DNA from: Yamadazyma tenuis
Lineage: Eukaryota; Ascomycota; Pichiomycetes; Serinales; Debaryomycetaceae
Length of the DNA: 64,000 nucleotides
Direction of reading: 5' to 3'
NCBI RefSeq assembly: GCF_029203305.1
Contig: NC_089462.1
Location: forward strand, 248,001-312,000
The number at the start of each line of letters is the position of its first letter. The first letter of the stretch is position 1. The notes beneath the pieces were generated by a model that was not told the origin of the DNA, did no database searches, and was given only the letters and a program-made list of their open reading frames with translations. Position numbers and translations under genes: made by a program. Below are positions 46,130 through 55,576 of the stretch, one piece after another.

Positions 46130-48013
46130 ATGTCACGGCGTACAAAGAACACAGGGTCGAATGTAAGAGGGCCTAACTCTGCGTTGACAGAGTTTTTGCG
46201 GGTCGAGGGGATCACAGACGCGTTCAGAAGAAGACGCGAGATACAGCAGGACCAAGCGATCGAGGGCATTACTTCTGGAGACTCCAGCACCGAGTCGTCA
46301 GTGGCGCCCACAGCCGCCCAGGAAGTGTCCCTGAATCCCCTCCGCCAGCTGAGCGGCACGGCCAGTCGTATCGAGAACCCTAGTGAGGAGGAGGATGAAA
46401 TCGTGCAAATGAGAGCGGCTGCTAGGCGAAAAAGACGTGCTGCTCGACGTGGAAGCGATGGTGATGATGATTTTATCGGTGCCGACGACGACGACGACGA
46501 CGACGATGAGGATGATGAAGACTACGACTCGGTGGCCAGGTCCGCATCCTTGGGAAATGAGTACAAACAAAGTGGTCAGGAAGATGTGTGCGTGGAGTGT
46601 GAGAAGTTGTTCGAGTTGACGGTGTACTCGCGGTACGACAAGGTGCGGCGAGGATACTTGTGTGAAGACTGCAACCAGGAGTTGAAGCAGAGGGAGAAAA
46701 ACACGCGTCGGAACCAGCAGAATGCTCGTAGAAAGAGGAAAAAAGTGGCCCAGGCGCTATTAGATAAGACTACCGTGAGTATTCCCACATTACAAGACAT
46801 CTGCATAAAGTATATCACCAGCAACATTGATCAGGTGGAGGCATTGGGTGGGATTGGCTCCATCAACATGAATAAGATTTCGAAGATTTTGTCGAAAAAC
46901 CGGTCTTTGAACAATGAGACCATGACGCTTTTCTTGAATCCAGACTCTAAGTCACTCGAGTTCTGGGACTGTTCCAATGTTGACTCAGACTCCTTCAACA
47001 AAATTGCCTCTTATTGTCCAAATCTCGAGAGCTTGACCCTTTTCATGTGTGGTCAGTTGCACAACGACAATTTCGAGTATTATAGTGACAAGCTCACCAA
47101 GTTGACAGAGTTGAATCTAAACGGGCCATTCTTGATCAATGAGGTCACATGGCAGGATTTCTTTGAAAGCTGTGGAAAGAAACTCGAGAAGCTTGAAATA
47201 AGAAACACCCACCGGTTCAGCAACGACTCGTTGATTGGGATGCTTGAAAACTGTGGAAAGAATTTGACGAGCTTGAAGTTATCACGGTTGGACGGGCTCA
47301 CTTCTGCCGAGGTATATGAGCTTATTCCTCATTACTTGACTCCTAACTCTCTCACACATTTGGAAATTAGTTATCCAAAGAGTGAAGAACTAGTGACAGA
47401 TGAACTTTTGATCAACTTGTTGGCCATAACTGGAGGCTCTTTGGTGTCCTTGAACGTCGATGGGTGTACCAGTCTCACCAACAATTTCATAAATGAAGGT
47501 ATTTCTCTGTTCTGCAAGACGTTGACTCATTTGTCGATGAAAGGTTTGGACCAAATCAACGAAGAAGCTAACTTCAAAGGCTTCAACGAAATAAATGGTG
47601 GTTTGATTTCCCTTGATTTGAATAAATGCATTGAGATGACTGAAGCCGTGATTTATGATATCTTGAAACAATCTTGTACAACACTAGTCGAATTGAACTT
47701 GAATTCACTCGACAACCTTTCCAAAAACTTTTTTTGGCAAGTGTTGACAGATGACTACGAAGAGTTAAAGGTCAACTTCAAAGAGAACAATGCGGATGAT
47801 TCGTTGACATTTTATTCGGGACTCTCATTTCCTTTATTGACCACTTTGAACGTAGGATTCGTGAGGTCTATAGATGATCAGATCCTAAACCTATTAAGCA
47901 AAAAATGCCCCAAGTTGAAGATTTTGGAGGTGTTTGGTGATAATAGGTGTACCTACAAGGCCAAAACTAGAAGTGACATGATTATTATAGGAAGACAAGG
48001 AGATGCCATATAG
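46130..48013 (+). CDS. RAD7: Global-genome nucleotide excision repair protein Rad7
   Basis: 627 aa. The basic N-terminus (RGPNSALTEFLRVEGI) and a KRKRR/acidic DDDDDD stretch are followed by a zinc-ribbon-like pair, CVECEKLF and YLCEDCNQEL (about residues 150-185). From about residue 230 come leucine-rich repeats of the AMN1/Rad7 type (LTLFMCGQLHNDNFEYY, LEKLEIRNTHRFSNDSLIGM and others). Rad7 with Rad16 and Elc1 forms a DNA-translocating ubiquitin-ligase complex for repair of non-transcribed DNA. Its divergent neighbour RAD23 acts in the same pathway. Confidence 0.93.
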   Translation: MSRRTKNTGSNVRGPNSALTEFLRVEGITDAFRRRREIQQDQAIEGITSGDSSTESSVAPTAAQEVSLNPLRQLSGTASRIENPSEEEDEIVQMRAAARRKRRAARRGSDGDDDFIGADDDDDDDDEDDEDYDSVARSASLGNEYKQSGQEDVCVECEKLFELTVYSRYDKVRRGYLCEDCNQELKQREKNTRRNQQNARRKRKKVAQALLDKTTVSIPTLQDICIKYITSNIDQVEALGGIGSINMNKISKILSKNRSLNNETMTLFLNPDSKSLEFWDCSNVDSDSFNKIASYCPNLESLTLFMCGQLHNDNFEYYSDKLTKLTELNLNGPFLINEVTWQDFFESCGKKLEKLEIRNTHRFSNDSLIGMLENCGKNLTSLKLSRLDGLTSAEVYELIPHYLTPNSLTHLEISYPKSEELVTDELLINLLAITGGSLVSLNVDGCTSLTNNFINEGISLFCKTLTHLSMKGLDQINEEANFKGFNEINGGLISLDLNKCIEMTEAVIYDILKQSCTTLVELNLNSLDNLSKNFFWQVLTDDYEELKVNFKENNADDSLTFYSGLSFPLLTTLNVGFVRSIDDQILNLLSKKCPKLKILEVFGDNRCTYKAKTRSDMIIIGRQGDAI

Positions 48014-48027
48014 GCACTAATGTATAT

Positions 48028-49947
48028 TTATTGGGGGAATGGAATGGGAGCATTAGCTTTTTCTATGTTCTTGAAGGTGGCTGGGTATGGGAACTCGTCG
48101 CTAAACAAGTCGAAGTTTTGATTCATCAACTTGTTGGTGATATCGGGTTTGTTGTCAATGACGATTCCAGGATGCTCGAACTGGTCCTTGATATCACGTA
48201 TTGACTTGCCGTAGCTGGCTAATAAGTATTTGTTGTCGGTTGGATTCAAAGATAAATTGTTCTGGTACCTAATAATGGAGTCGTCATCAACATCTGCCTT
48301 GAACCTTTTGTAGTTGGATGTGTATAGATTGTATTGGAAGTTTAAAAACTTGTTGACCACGATTTTGGACAAAGTTGTCTCCTTTTGGATGTATTTGATG
48401 ATCTGATGTAGATGAGAAAAATTGAACATACCAGCCCCTTCAAGCTCCACATAGAACTTCCAAAACGACACAGAACTCCTGAGCTGTGGCCGTTTATAGT
48501 GTTTGTTGAAAAACTGTCTCAACCCATTCACATCCTTTGGGTTTGAGAGGTCTGAAACCGATAACAAAGTATTTAAATATAACTTTATCACCACTAATAT
48601 CGACTGGTCGTTGAGTCGAGAAAACAACAAGTTCACCGTCAGACGTGAAACAGTTTCCACTTCAGCGGTGATCAGCTTCGATTCTTCAAAATAACACTCT
48701 AAAAGACTCTGTGAGATTTGCAAGAAAGCTTCTGTTCCCACTAATTTGCTCCAATTCACTAAAAGACTCTCAACCGTTTCAGTGTATCCACTTTTTAAGT
48801 ACAATTTGGAATTATTATCTCCACCAAAGAACTTGACCAAGTCCAACAAGTAGTCGTTCATCAAGTCCACCTTGTTGTGCTTCAACAAGAATCTCCCGTA
48901 GCTGAACCTGACAAAGTTCACGTCCAATGGAATAAACTTATTCACACATCTCGAGTATATGGAGTCCATAACCTGAAACTTGTGAGATTCGTCAGAAACG
49001 TTGATGTATGCGAGATACTTGAGCCAGAGCTTTTGATTGAAGCAGTTTGGGATCAAAGCCCTTTCGAACAAGTTGGTAATGGTGTTATAGTCTTGCTTGT
49101 AGTGTTGAATTTCATAGTCCAAATAGGCAAACCAGTTGTCTGATTCGGTGTCTGAGCTCACCTTTAGGTTCAAATCAAGGGTGGTTATCTTGCTCTCAAA
49201 CTCCCATTTGGCATTGACTCTGGTCTGGTTGGTGGCGAAGATTTGGTAGCTGAACTCATCGATGATCTGGTGAGACTCAATGACCGAACACTCATCGGGG
49301 CTGGTCTTACCGAAACGTTGCAAGTTCTCCTCAAGGTCATCTCCTAGTATGTCTTTGAGCAGGTAATTTTTGTTGATTTCGGCAAATTGGTTGTAGTACT
49401 TGGCATATTCGTAGAGTGGTATGTGGATGAGCTTTAGGTACACGGGAAGTACATTGTCCTTTTTGTGTTCCAAGTACTTATCCCAGATGTTATGGCTGTT
49501 GAAGTGGTGTCCATTGAGCAGAATACACATCTCAAGTGCATGGCCGTATTTCTCGTCCTTTTCCAACGCCAAAGCATTTAAATAGTCTTCCCACAACCCC
49601 ACCGAGAACTGAACCGCATCCACAGACCGACTCAATACCTCAATCGACAGCTTGATACCGTTCAACTTGTATTCGATGATCAGAAACCTCCTCCAATGCT
49701 CTACAAGAAATGGCAATCGATCTAGAAGTTCGGTGTAGCATGTATGTATAAACAGCTTGAACTCAGCTGAAACATCTTTGGGGTTGACGGAGTTGATTCT
49801 ATCATCGATTTTGGCAAAAAGTTCATCCCACTTGTGGATATTGTTGGGTGAGGTATCAACCTCGGTCTTGAGTCTCTCGAACTCCTCGGGACCTTTTGCA
49901 GGTGTGCTGGGATGTCTGTCTACCGGGAGAATACTGTGACCGTTCAT
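48028..49947 (-). CDS. PRP39: U1 snRNP HAT-repeat protein Prp39
   Basis: 639 aa from the ATG at 49947, close to the 629 aa of yeast Prp39. The frame is open further upstream, but that part overlaps the divergent gene and is not protein-like. The whole protein is made of HAT repeats (EHWRRFLIIEYKL, LWEDYLNALALE, DNWFAYLDYEIQHYKQ, LWLKYLAYINVS). Prp39 with Prp42 forms the heterodimer that scaffolds the yeast U1 snRNP. Prp42 is the alternative assignment, but length and start favour Prp39. It faces SNU71, another U1 protein. Confidence 0.87.
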   Translation of the reverse strand: MNGHSILPVDRHPSTPAKGPEEFERLKTEVDTSPNNIHKWDELFAKIDDRINSVNPKDVSAEFKLFIHTCYTELLDRLPFLVEHWRRFLIIEYKLNGIKLSIEVLSRSVDAVQFSVGLWEDYLNALALEKDEKYGHALEMCILLNGHHFNSHNIWDKYLEHKKDNVLPVYLKLIHIPLYEYAKYYNQFAEINKNYLLKDILGDDLEENLQRFGKTSPDECSVIESHQIIDEFSYQIFATNQTRVNAKWEFESKITTLDLNLKVSSDTESDNWFAYLDYEIQHYKQDYNTITNLFERALIPNCFNQKLWLKYLAYINVSDESHKFQVMDSIYSRCVNKFIPLDVNFVRFSYGRFLLKHNKVDLMNDYLLDLVKFFGGDNNSKLYLKSGYTETVESLLVNWSKLVGTEAFLQISQSLLECYFEESKLITAEVETVSRLTVNLLFSRLNDQSILVVIKLYLNTLLSVSDLSNPKDVNGLRQFFNKHYKRPQLRSSVSFWKFYVELEGAGMFNFSHLHQIIKYIQKETTLSKIVVNKFLNFQYNLYTSNYKRFKADVDDDSIIRYQNNLSLNPTDNKYLLASYGKSIRDIKDQFEHPGIVIDNKPDITNKLMNQNFDLFSDEFPYPATFKNIEKANAPIPFPQ

Positions 49948-49992
49948 TAATAAATGGAAATCGCATCGCGAACTTTTCAAACCCCTACAACC

Positions 49993-51471
49993 ATGGAACT
50001 CGTGCAACCGTATAAAAAACGAGAAGACTTCTACCACGACGGGCTCGTGAATCCCACGCCGTACGTCGAGCCCATTGAGCCGGTGGTCATGCGGATCCCG
50101 GTTCCACGGGATTTGGACGTCAACCAGATCATTGCAGAGAATACCGAGAAGCTCAACCACGAAACGGATGAACCACAAACAGACGACGACGAAGCACCTT
50201 TGGCCCATTTCGTACCGCTTCCGCAACTCCAGGCCGCTTCCTTGAAGGACCAGGTTACGCTAGTGGTGTTCAAGGGCTTCCGCCCCGTCAAAGACCGGTT
50301 TATTGAGAGAATCTTCAACACCATCACACGCCACTACAAATGGAGCAAACTCGAGTCTGCTGACTCGCTCGTGGTGTATTTACAAGCCCGTACACTCAAA
50401 GACTTGAAGTTGGTTCAGGCCAATTTGGACTTGTTCGATGGTATCAGCGAGCTGGTGCTGGTAAATACTTATGGTGTTAGTTTGGACGAGGTGCCGCTAA
50501 AAGATATCGACAAACCCACTGTACAAAACACTATTTCTAGCATTCTCAACCACTCAAACAACTTCGTCGACCCGTCACAGGAGTCACGAGACCCTCTGGA
50601 TTATGGCCAATCGTATAAGGTGGATTCCAATGAGTTAATCGAGGTGCCTAACCTGATGAAAGAGGCCATCACCCAGGAATTGATCAAGTTCAGGTCGATC
50701 ATGTTAATCAAGGAGAAGCAGAAACGGAGCCGAGAGTTGGCGGAGGAGCGCCTGAAGTCCAAGAGACTCATGAACCAGTTGTTCAACAAAAACCTCGATG
50801 TTCAAATGGAAGTGGAGCCTGAATTGGAGGCCCAAGAGCCTGCTGAGGTGATGCCCGAGTTGGACGACGCTCAGTACGAACAGTATCTTGAGAAGGAGTC
50901 GGCTAGACAGCATGGCGAGCGGTATAAGGCCAAGCTTGGTGATTTGGTCCAGTTGAAGACGAGGAAAGCCCATCTAGTGGCTCGTCACCAAAAGGCAAAG
51001 AACTACGAGCTTTATTTGATTGACAACAAGTTCAAGTTTATAGATGACTTGAAGAACACGGAAGAGAGGTTCGACTTCTCTAGCTACTTGAGGCTCAGGA
51101 GTAAGGAGAAGCAGAAGGAGGAGGAGGTTGATGAGATTGACCGGGTAGAGCATGCTGATGACGTGGAAGAGCCAATGCAAGAGCCAATGAAAGAGGTGCC
51201 AGTGGAAGTAGAAGTTGCACCATTACCTTTTGCATCAGATGTCAAAGCTCCGGATGTGACTGGGCTCTCCGAGGCCCAATTGGGCAAAGTCAAAACCAAA
51301 ATCGAGCAGTTGGTGGAACTCTACATAGGTATTAAAGAGACCGAGTTGGTAGAATTCATCTACGACTCGCTCGTGGACAAGTCGATAGATATGGCAGAAC
51401 TCACCGAGACTTTCGACAACGATGCAGTGTCGTTGATTAATGATTTGAACGAATTCATAAAAGGTATTTGA
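49993..51471 (+). CDS. SNU71: U1 snRNP protein Snu71 (RBM25-like, PWI domain)
   Basis: 492 aa from the ATG at 49993 (MELVQPYKKREDFY); the in-frame ATG at 49954 lies just 6 bp from the divergent PRP39 start. A degenerate RRM-like region is at about 75-150. SYKVDSNELIEVPNLMKEAI with a long charged helix (KFRSIMLIKEKQKRSRELAEERL) corresponds to the Snu71 core. The C-terminal PWI-like domain ends with VEFIYDSLVDKS and the acidic DNDAVSLINDLNEF. Snu71 binds Prp40 and Luc7 in the yeast U1 snRNP. Confidence 0.85.
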   Translation: MELVQPYKKREDFYHDGLVNPTPYVEPIEPVVMRIPVPRDLDVNQIIAENTEKLNHETDEPQTDDDEAPLAHFVPLPQLQAASLKDQVTLVVFKGFRPVKDRFIERIFNTITRHYKWSKLESADSLVVYLQARTLKDLKLVQANLDLFDGISELVLVNTYGVSLDEVPLKDIDKPTVQNTISSILNHSNNFVDPSQESRDPLDYGQSYKVDSNELIEVPNLMKEAITQELIKFRSIMLIKEKQKRSRELAEERLKSKRLMNQLFNKNLDVQMEVEPELEAQEPAEVMPELDDAQYEQYLEKESARQHGERYKAKLGDLVQLKTRKAHLVARHQKAKNYELYLIDNKFKFIDDLKNTEERFDFSSYLRLRSKEKQKEEEVDEIDRVEHADDVEEPMQEPMKEVPVEVEVAPLPFASDVKAPDVTGLSEAQLGKVKTKIEQLVELYIGIKETELVEFIYDSLVDKSIDMAELTETFDNDAVSLINDLNEFIKGI

Positions 51472-51534
51472 AGAAACGAGATTATCTAAACGGTTTATTG
51501 AAATAAACATAAAATACACAAAAAATAGACTTTT

Positions 51535-54321
51535 TTATGAGTGGCTGTTCCAACCTAAAGAATTAGAAGCGTTAACAGGTTCACTGATCTGGATGTTTCC
51601 ATTGGCATTATTGTTGTTGTTGTTCTCTAAAATCCTGTAGAAAACAGCAGAAATCCCTGACTCGTGTGTCTCGGTGGACGCAACACCAACGTTGCTTTCA
51701 CTGTCACTTGGTGGTAATTCTATTCCCTTGTTCTTTTTGAATCTCTTGAACAACAACACCATTAATGAAATGTATAACCCAGCACCGGCAGCCCCACCAA
51801 CCGTCAATCCAACAATTTTACCCTTGTCAGATACAGACTTGGTGCTTGAACCTTCATCGATGGATCCCTTGTTATAAGTGCCTTCACTGTCATCAGAGTC
51901 TGAACTCGAGCTAGATGTGTCCAATCCCACAAGCGGTATACGCTTATCGATTAAACCTCCCAAGGTACTCTCAGTCTTCAGAGGGTTTCTGTATAACTTG
52001 GAAGTGGAATCCTGAACAAACTGGGCCAATGCTGGGACTGATTGGGTGGGGAAGTAAACTTCAGCCACCGTGATAGTGTAATCCACTCCATCGGCAGTGA
52101 ACGGAATTAATCTCTTCACTGACACTTCGTTGTAGATCTCATCAGATGTGAATGGGAATGTCAAAACATCCGGCAAATATTGGAAAATCTGCGCGGAAGA
52201 AAGTGAGTGTTCCACCACGAAAGGATAGTTCAAAGCAGAAGTGAACCCAATGTAAACAACTTCGTAGTTACTACCAGGATTGGAAGTTTCAGCTGGAGTT
52301 ATAGCCCGTGGTAAACCTGAAGTTTGCGATGGTTCAGACGTTGCCCTGGTGATTTCCTCATCAGTTTGACTTGGAGAGTCGGTGGTACCTTCCACAATCA
52401 AGTCGGATGGTAACCAGTCATCGTTATCGGTGGTGGTTGGTTGCTTAGAAGCTTCGGCAGTCGTAGCAGCACTGGAAATTGGTCCCACAGATGTTTCCAC
52501 TGTACTGGCAGCTTCGGCAGTACTTTGAGCTGAAGCTGAAGCCGAAACTGCAGCATGGGAGGCAGCAGCCGAACTTTCAGTCGCAGCCGAATGGGAAGCT
52601 TTCGCCCCAGAAGAAGCTGCAGCAGTAGAGCTTGCTATCTCATCTGTGGACTGAGCCCCAGAAGATGCAACAGCTTCAGATTTGGCAGCAGAAGATGCAG
52701 CAGCTTCGGATTCTGCAGCAGAAGTCACAGCCGACTCCACCGCAGAAGAAGCCACCACGGGTACACTGCTCACTTCAGCAGCCGAACTGACAGCTGCGTC
52801 TGAAGCAGCTGTCAGTGCAGCAGACTCCGTGGCCGATAATGGTGTAGAAATGACATTTGAGGTGGTAGCCAACTCCGAAGCCAATTCGGAAGTAACTGGC
52901 GACTCCAAAGCAGAACTTTCAACGGCACCTGACACAGCACTGGTGGTGGTCAAAGGGGTAGAAAGGTCGCTCGTGGCATCGGAGGTGGTACTAGTCGAGG
53001 TACCGGTCGAGGTACCGGAGGTTGTACCGGATGTAGTATCGGACGTGGTTTGTAACTCTGAAGTGGTTGGAGACACGAGGTCAATTGAAGATTCGCTGGT
53101 CGAAGCATCTGGCAGCGTGGTAGAATCTGTTTCAGAGAGGTCGGCTGTGGAAGGGGTCTCTAAAGTGGTGGAAGACTCGGTGGTTGAAGCTTCGGTGGTG
53201 GAATCAGCTGGAGCCGTGACTGCATCTATTGTGGTGGACTCTTCCAAAGGCAGCAGAGTGTCTGAGGTGGTGGGAGCGGTGGATGTGGTTCCTTTAGTGG
53301 ATGTAGCAGTGGGGGTGGGAGATGAGGTATCCTTAGTGGACGTGGGGGTGGTTGAAGTCGTAGGAGTCGTAGACGTGGTTGGTTCGGTCGATGTGGTTGG
53401 TTCTGTCGAAGTGATGGGAGTGCTCAAAGTAGTGGCAGGGCTGGAGGTCGATTCCGAAAGAGCTATGGTGGAGGCCGAATCTATGGCGGGGGTGCTAGTG
53501 TCGTCCGAGGCAACTGAGCTGGGAGTGGTAGCAACCGCATCAATATCGGTCGATGTGAGTTGGGGGTCGGAAGAAGCTGCCGCTGTCAGCACGTCTGCGT
53601 CACTACTGGCGTCAGCCGGAGCTACCAAAGCAGTAGTGGTAGGGGTGTCGGTCGATGTAGAAGGGGTGGTAGTGGGAGTACTCGTGGTGTCTTCGGTGGA
53701 CTTTTCGGCGGGGGTCGATGTATCCTCAGTCGTGGTGGGTGTCGACGTATCCTTAGTCGTGGTGGGTGTCGACGTATCCTTAGTCGTAGTGGGTGTCGAC
53801 GTATCCTTAGTCGGGGTGGGTGTCGATGTATCTTCAGTCGTAGTGGGTGTCGACCTATCTTCAATGGACAATGTGGTAGGGGTTACTGTATCTTCCGACT
53901 GGGTTGTAGGAGTGGGGCTGTTAGTGGCACTATACGTATCCACATCTGCTGTCGAAGCTGAATCTCTAGTAAAAGTACGATCTTTACTTGTAAACGCAAA
54001 TAGCGACCCTAAGTAATCGCTGACGCTGGTACCGGTGGCAGCCCCTGCCGACAACGTCACAGCTTTGGAGTCTTTGTCTGTCGACGCAGCATTAGACGAC
54101 TCGTTGTCGTCAGATGAGTTATCGCCAGAACTTCCAAGATTCAGAAACCACTCGGTCCACGAGTTGGTGTTATCATCGCTATTGTTATCGTCATTGTCAT
54201 TGTTGGCTCTTTTCACTTCATTGGCGAAGAAATCTTCGCTGTTACTTGTCACATCGATGATGGTAGCAGACGCTAATTGACATCCTAAAAGGACGAGGAG
54301 GAGCTGTTTTTTGGACAACAT
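51535..54321 (-). CDS. MSB2: Signalling mucin Msb2
   Basis: 928 aa. Signal peptide (about residues 1-19, LLLVLLGCQLASA). A Ser/Thr/Ala/Pro-rich mucin region runs to about residue 650, with a 9-residue tandem repeat. Then the conserved Hkr1-Msb2 homology domain: VYIGFTSALNYPFVVEHSLSS, FQYLPDVLTFPF and TVAEVYFPTQSVPALAQF. One membrane span lies near residues 836-857, then a short cytoplasmic tail. Msb2 senses wall stress and feeds the Cek1/Kss1 filamentation and HOG pathways through Cdc42. The mucin part is shorter than in C. albicans. High confidence from the homology domain. Confidence 0.88.
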   Translation of the reverse strand: MLSKKQLLLVLLGCQLASATIIDVTSNSEDFFANEVKRANNDNDDNNSDDNTNSWTEWFLNLGSSGDNSSDDNESSNAASTDKDSKAVTLSAGAATGTSVSDYLGSLFAFTSKDRTFTRDSASTADVDTYSATNSPTPTTQSEDTVTPTTLSIEDRSTPTTTEDTSTPTPTKDTSTPTTTKDTSTPTTTKDTSTPTTTEDTSTPAEKSTEDTTSTPTTTPSTSTDTPTTTALVAPADASSDADVLTAAASSDPQLTSTDIDAVATTPSSVASDDTSTPAIDSASTIALSESTSSPATTLSTPITSTEPTTSTEPTTSTTPTTSTTPTSTKDTSSPTPTATSTKGTTSTAPTTSDTLLPLEESTTIDAVTAPADSTTEASTTESSTTLETPSTADLSETDSTTLPDASTSESSIDLVSPTTSELQTTSDTTSGTTSGTSTGTSTSTTSDATSDLSTPLTTTSAVSGAVESSALESPVTSELASELATTSNVISTPLSATESAALTAASDAAVSSAAEVSSVPVVASSAVESAVTSAAESEAAASSAAKSEAVASSGAQSTDEIASSTAAASSGAKASHSAATESSAAASHAAVSASASAQSTAEAASTVETSVGPISSAATTAEASKQPTTTDNDDWLPSDLIVEGTTDSPSQTDEEITRATSEPSQTSGLPRAITPAETSNPGSNYEVVYIGFTSALNYPFVVEHSLSSAQIFQYLPDVLTFPFTSDEIYNEVSVKRLIPFTADGVDYTITVAEVYFPTQSVPALAQFVQDSTSKLYRNPLKTESTLGGLIDKRIPLVGLDTSSSSSDSDDSEGTYNKGSIDEGSSTKSVSDKGKIVGLTVGGAAGAGLYISLMVLLFKRFKKNKGIELPPSDSESNVGVASTETHESGISAVFYRILENNNNNNANGNIQISEPVNASNSLGWNSHS
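53698..53870 (-). repeat. 27-bp coding minisatellite in MSB2 (STPTTTKDT type, ~6 copies)
   Basis: The GGTGTCGACGTATCCTTAGT period of 27 bp encodes repeated Asp-Thr-Ser-Thr-Pro-Thr-Thr-Thr-Lys/Glu. Copies are almost identical, so length is likely to vary between strains. Confidence 0.85.
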
Positions 54322-54909
54322 GGAGGAAAAAGAAGGACTAAAGTGAGTTTAAAACGAAGGTGAACGGTGATATGTAAGGGTATGAAACGAGTTAGGAAAA
54401 CGCTAGGACGCTGGAAACTAGTCTATTGGTTTCAAAAACAGGAACCAAAAGGCCGTTTTTGGGGGTATAAGGAAGTGGGTCCCGAGAGTCGGATGGAGGT
54501 ACGACCTGGGAAGGGTATAAGAAATGCAAACTGGCGGTTCAGATGAATCAACCAAAAACTAAAGATCCCAGTTATATGGCGCTGTAGTCAAAAATTCGGT
54601 TAAAAAAAACAAGGGATTTTGGAGTTTTAAATGAGCGGCCACGGCCCCGGCGCACGACCTATGGTTTTAGGCGAGGCTTCTAGTCGAGGGTTGAAAATCC
54701 TGTACATATGCCCCGATGTGCGAAAAATTTTCCTTCGTCACGGCGTGTGTGGCGGACTGGCCCCCAATTGGGGAGGTTGGATGTTGTGTGCATGACAACC
54801 TCTTAGATGCCCTACCATTGTTTACTAGATAATAATGGCCCCAAGTTATTGATCGCATTGTAGGTAGCTGACGAGAGGCAAAGCTGGTGTTAGCAACCAC
54901 CGCCTCTTA

Positions 54910-55105
54910 TCAGGAGACCCATATTATGGGTGTGTAGGTGCTCGGATCAACCTTTTGATGGAGGATCTGGTAGGGTTCCATTGGGATCTAAAGGCTCCCG
55001 CATCTGAAATCGAGCACCTCCTGCGTCCCCCGGAACTGGAGGGCGACGCTCCTACGGAAGTATTTGTGAGGTGTGCGCGCACCCTCAAGTTCCTGCCTAC
55101 AGGCC
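54910..55105. ncRNA. Second candidate structured RNA or regulatory region, class unknown
   Basis: ACCCAT/ATGGGT hairpin with 3-nt loop (54917-54931), ATCAA/TTGAT hairpin (54946-54959), both near a 9-bp long-range helix AGGTGCTCG (54936-54944) with CGAGCACCT (55011-55019), and a near-palindrome GTGCGCGCAC near 55073. Strand and function unknown. Confidence 0.2.
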
Positions 55106-55410
55106 CAACTGTTTGAGGTGAGAATTATAAATACTACTAGACGCAGACCTGGGTGTATAGCTGATTATAAACATTACTGGAAGTAGGCATGGGACTGTAT
55201 GATTGGGTGGATTACCAGAAGCAGGGGTACCTGCATTGACGCGATTATAAGAGGCTAAGGAGTTTAATGTTTTATTTACTAATTGGCAGAATGGGTAGGG
55301 AATGGAGGTAGAGAGGGGAGCCGATGGGAGCAGTTCACAGGTTTCAAGGTCTCGCATGATCCCACACACCCAAGCTGTGGCCATAATGCCTGCTATGGTT
55401 GCTCTCTCGC

Positions 55411-55539
55411 ACTGTCACTGTCTCAGTCTCACTGTCACTGTCTCAGTCCCAGTCTCACTGTCTCTCGCAGCCAGTCTCACATTTCTCCTCCCTCGCACTC
55501 CCAGTCTCGCGCTCTTTCGCAGTCAGTCTCACATTTCTC
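55411..55539. repeat. Pyrimidine-rich direct repeats upstream of the small membrane protein gene
   Basis: ACTGTCACTGTCTCAGTCTC at 55411 is repeated at 55431 with one change. GCAGYCAGTCTCACATTTCT occurs at 55467 and 55519. Confidence 0.85.
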
Positions 55540-55576
55540 ACTTCTCCATCCTCACGTCTGCGCGCTCATCAACCCC

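Larger units (their letters stand above)
54322..55576. other. Gene-free MSB2 upstream region with hairpin cluster
   Basis: 1.25 kb. Notable are a hairpin-rich part (54917-55100) and pyrimidine-rich direct repeats (55411-55539). No coding frame resembles a protein family. Probably a long regulated MSB2 promoter plus the leader of the next gene, or a non-coding RNA. Confidence 0.5.

Noticed and set aside
49948..50226. N-terminal extension of PRP39 to 50226
   Set aside because: It overlaps the SNU71 coding region and is not HAT-like; the start at 49947 gives the expected family length.
52682..54016. Plus-strand 444-codon open frame, Val/Ser-rich
   Set aside because: Antisense of the MSB2 mucin repeats; the other strand has signal peptide, conserved domain and membrane span.
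55283..55576. Upstream extension of the small membrane protein frame
   Set aside because: Low-complexity Ser/His/Leu sequence from pyrimidine-rich direct repeats; the ATG at 55577 gives a normal protein start.
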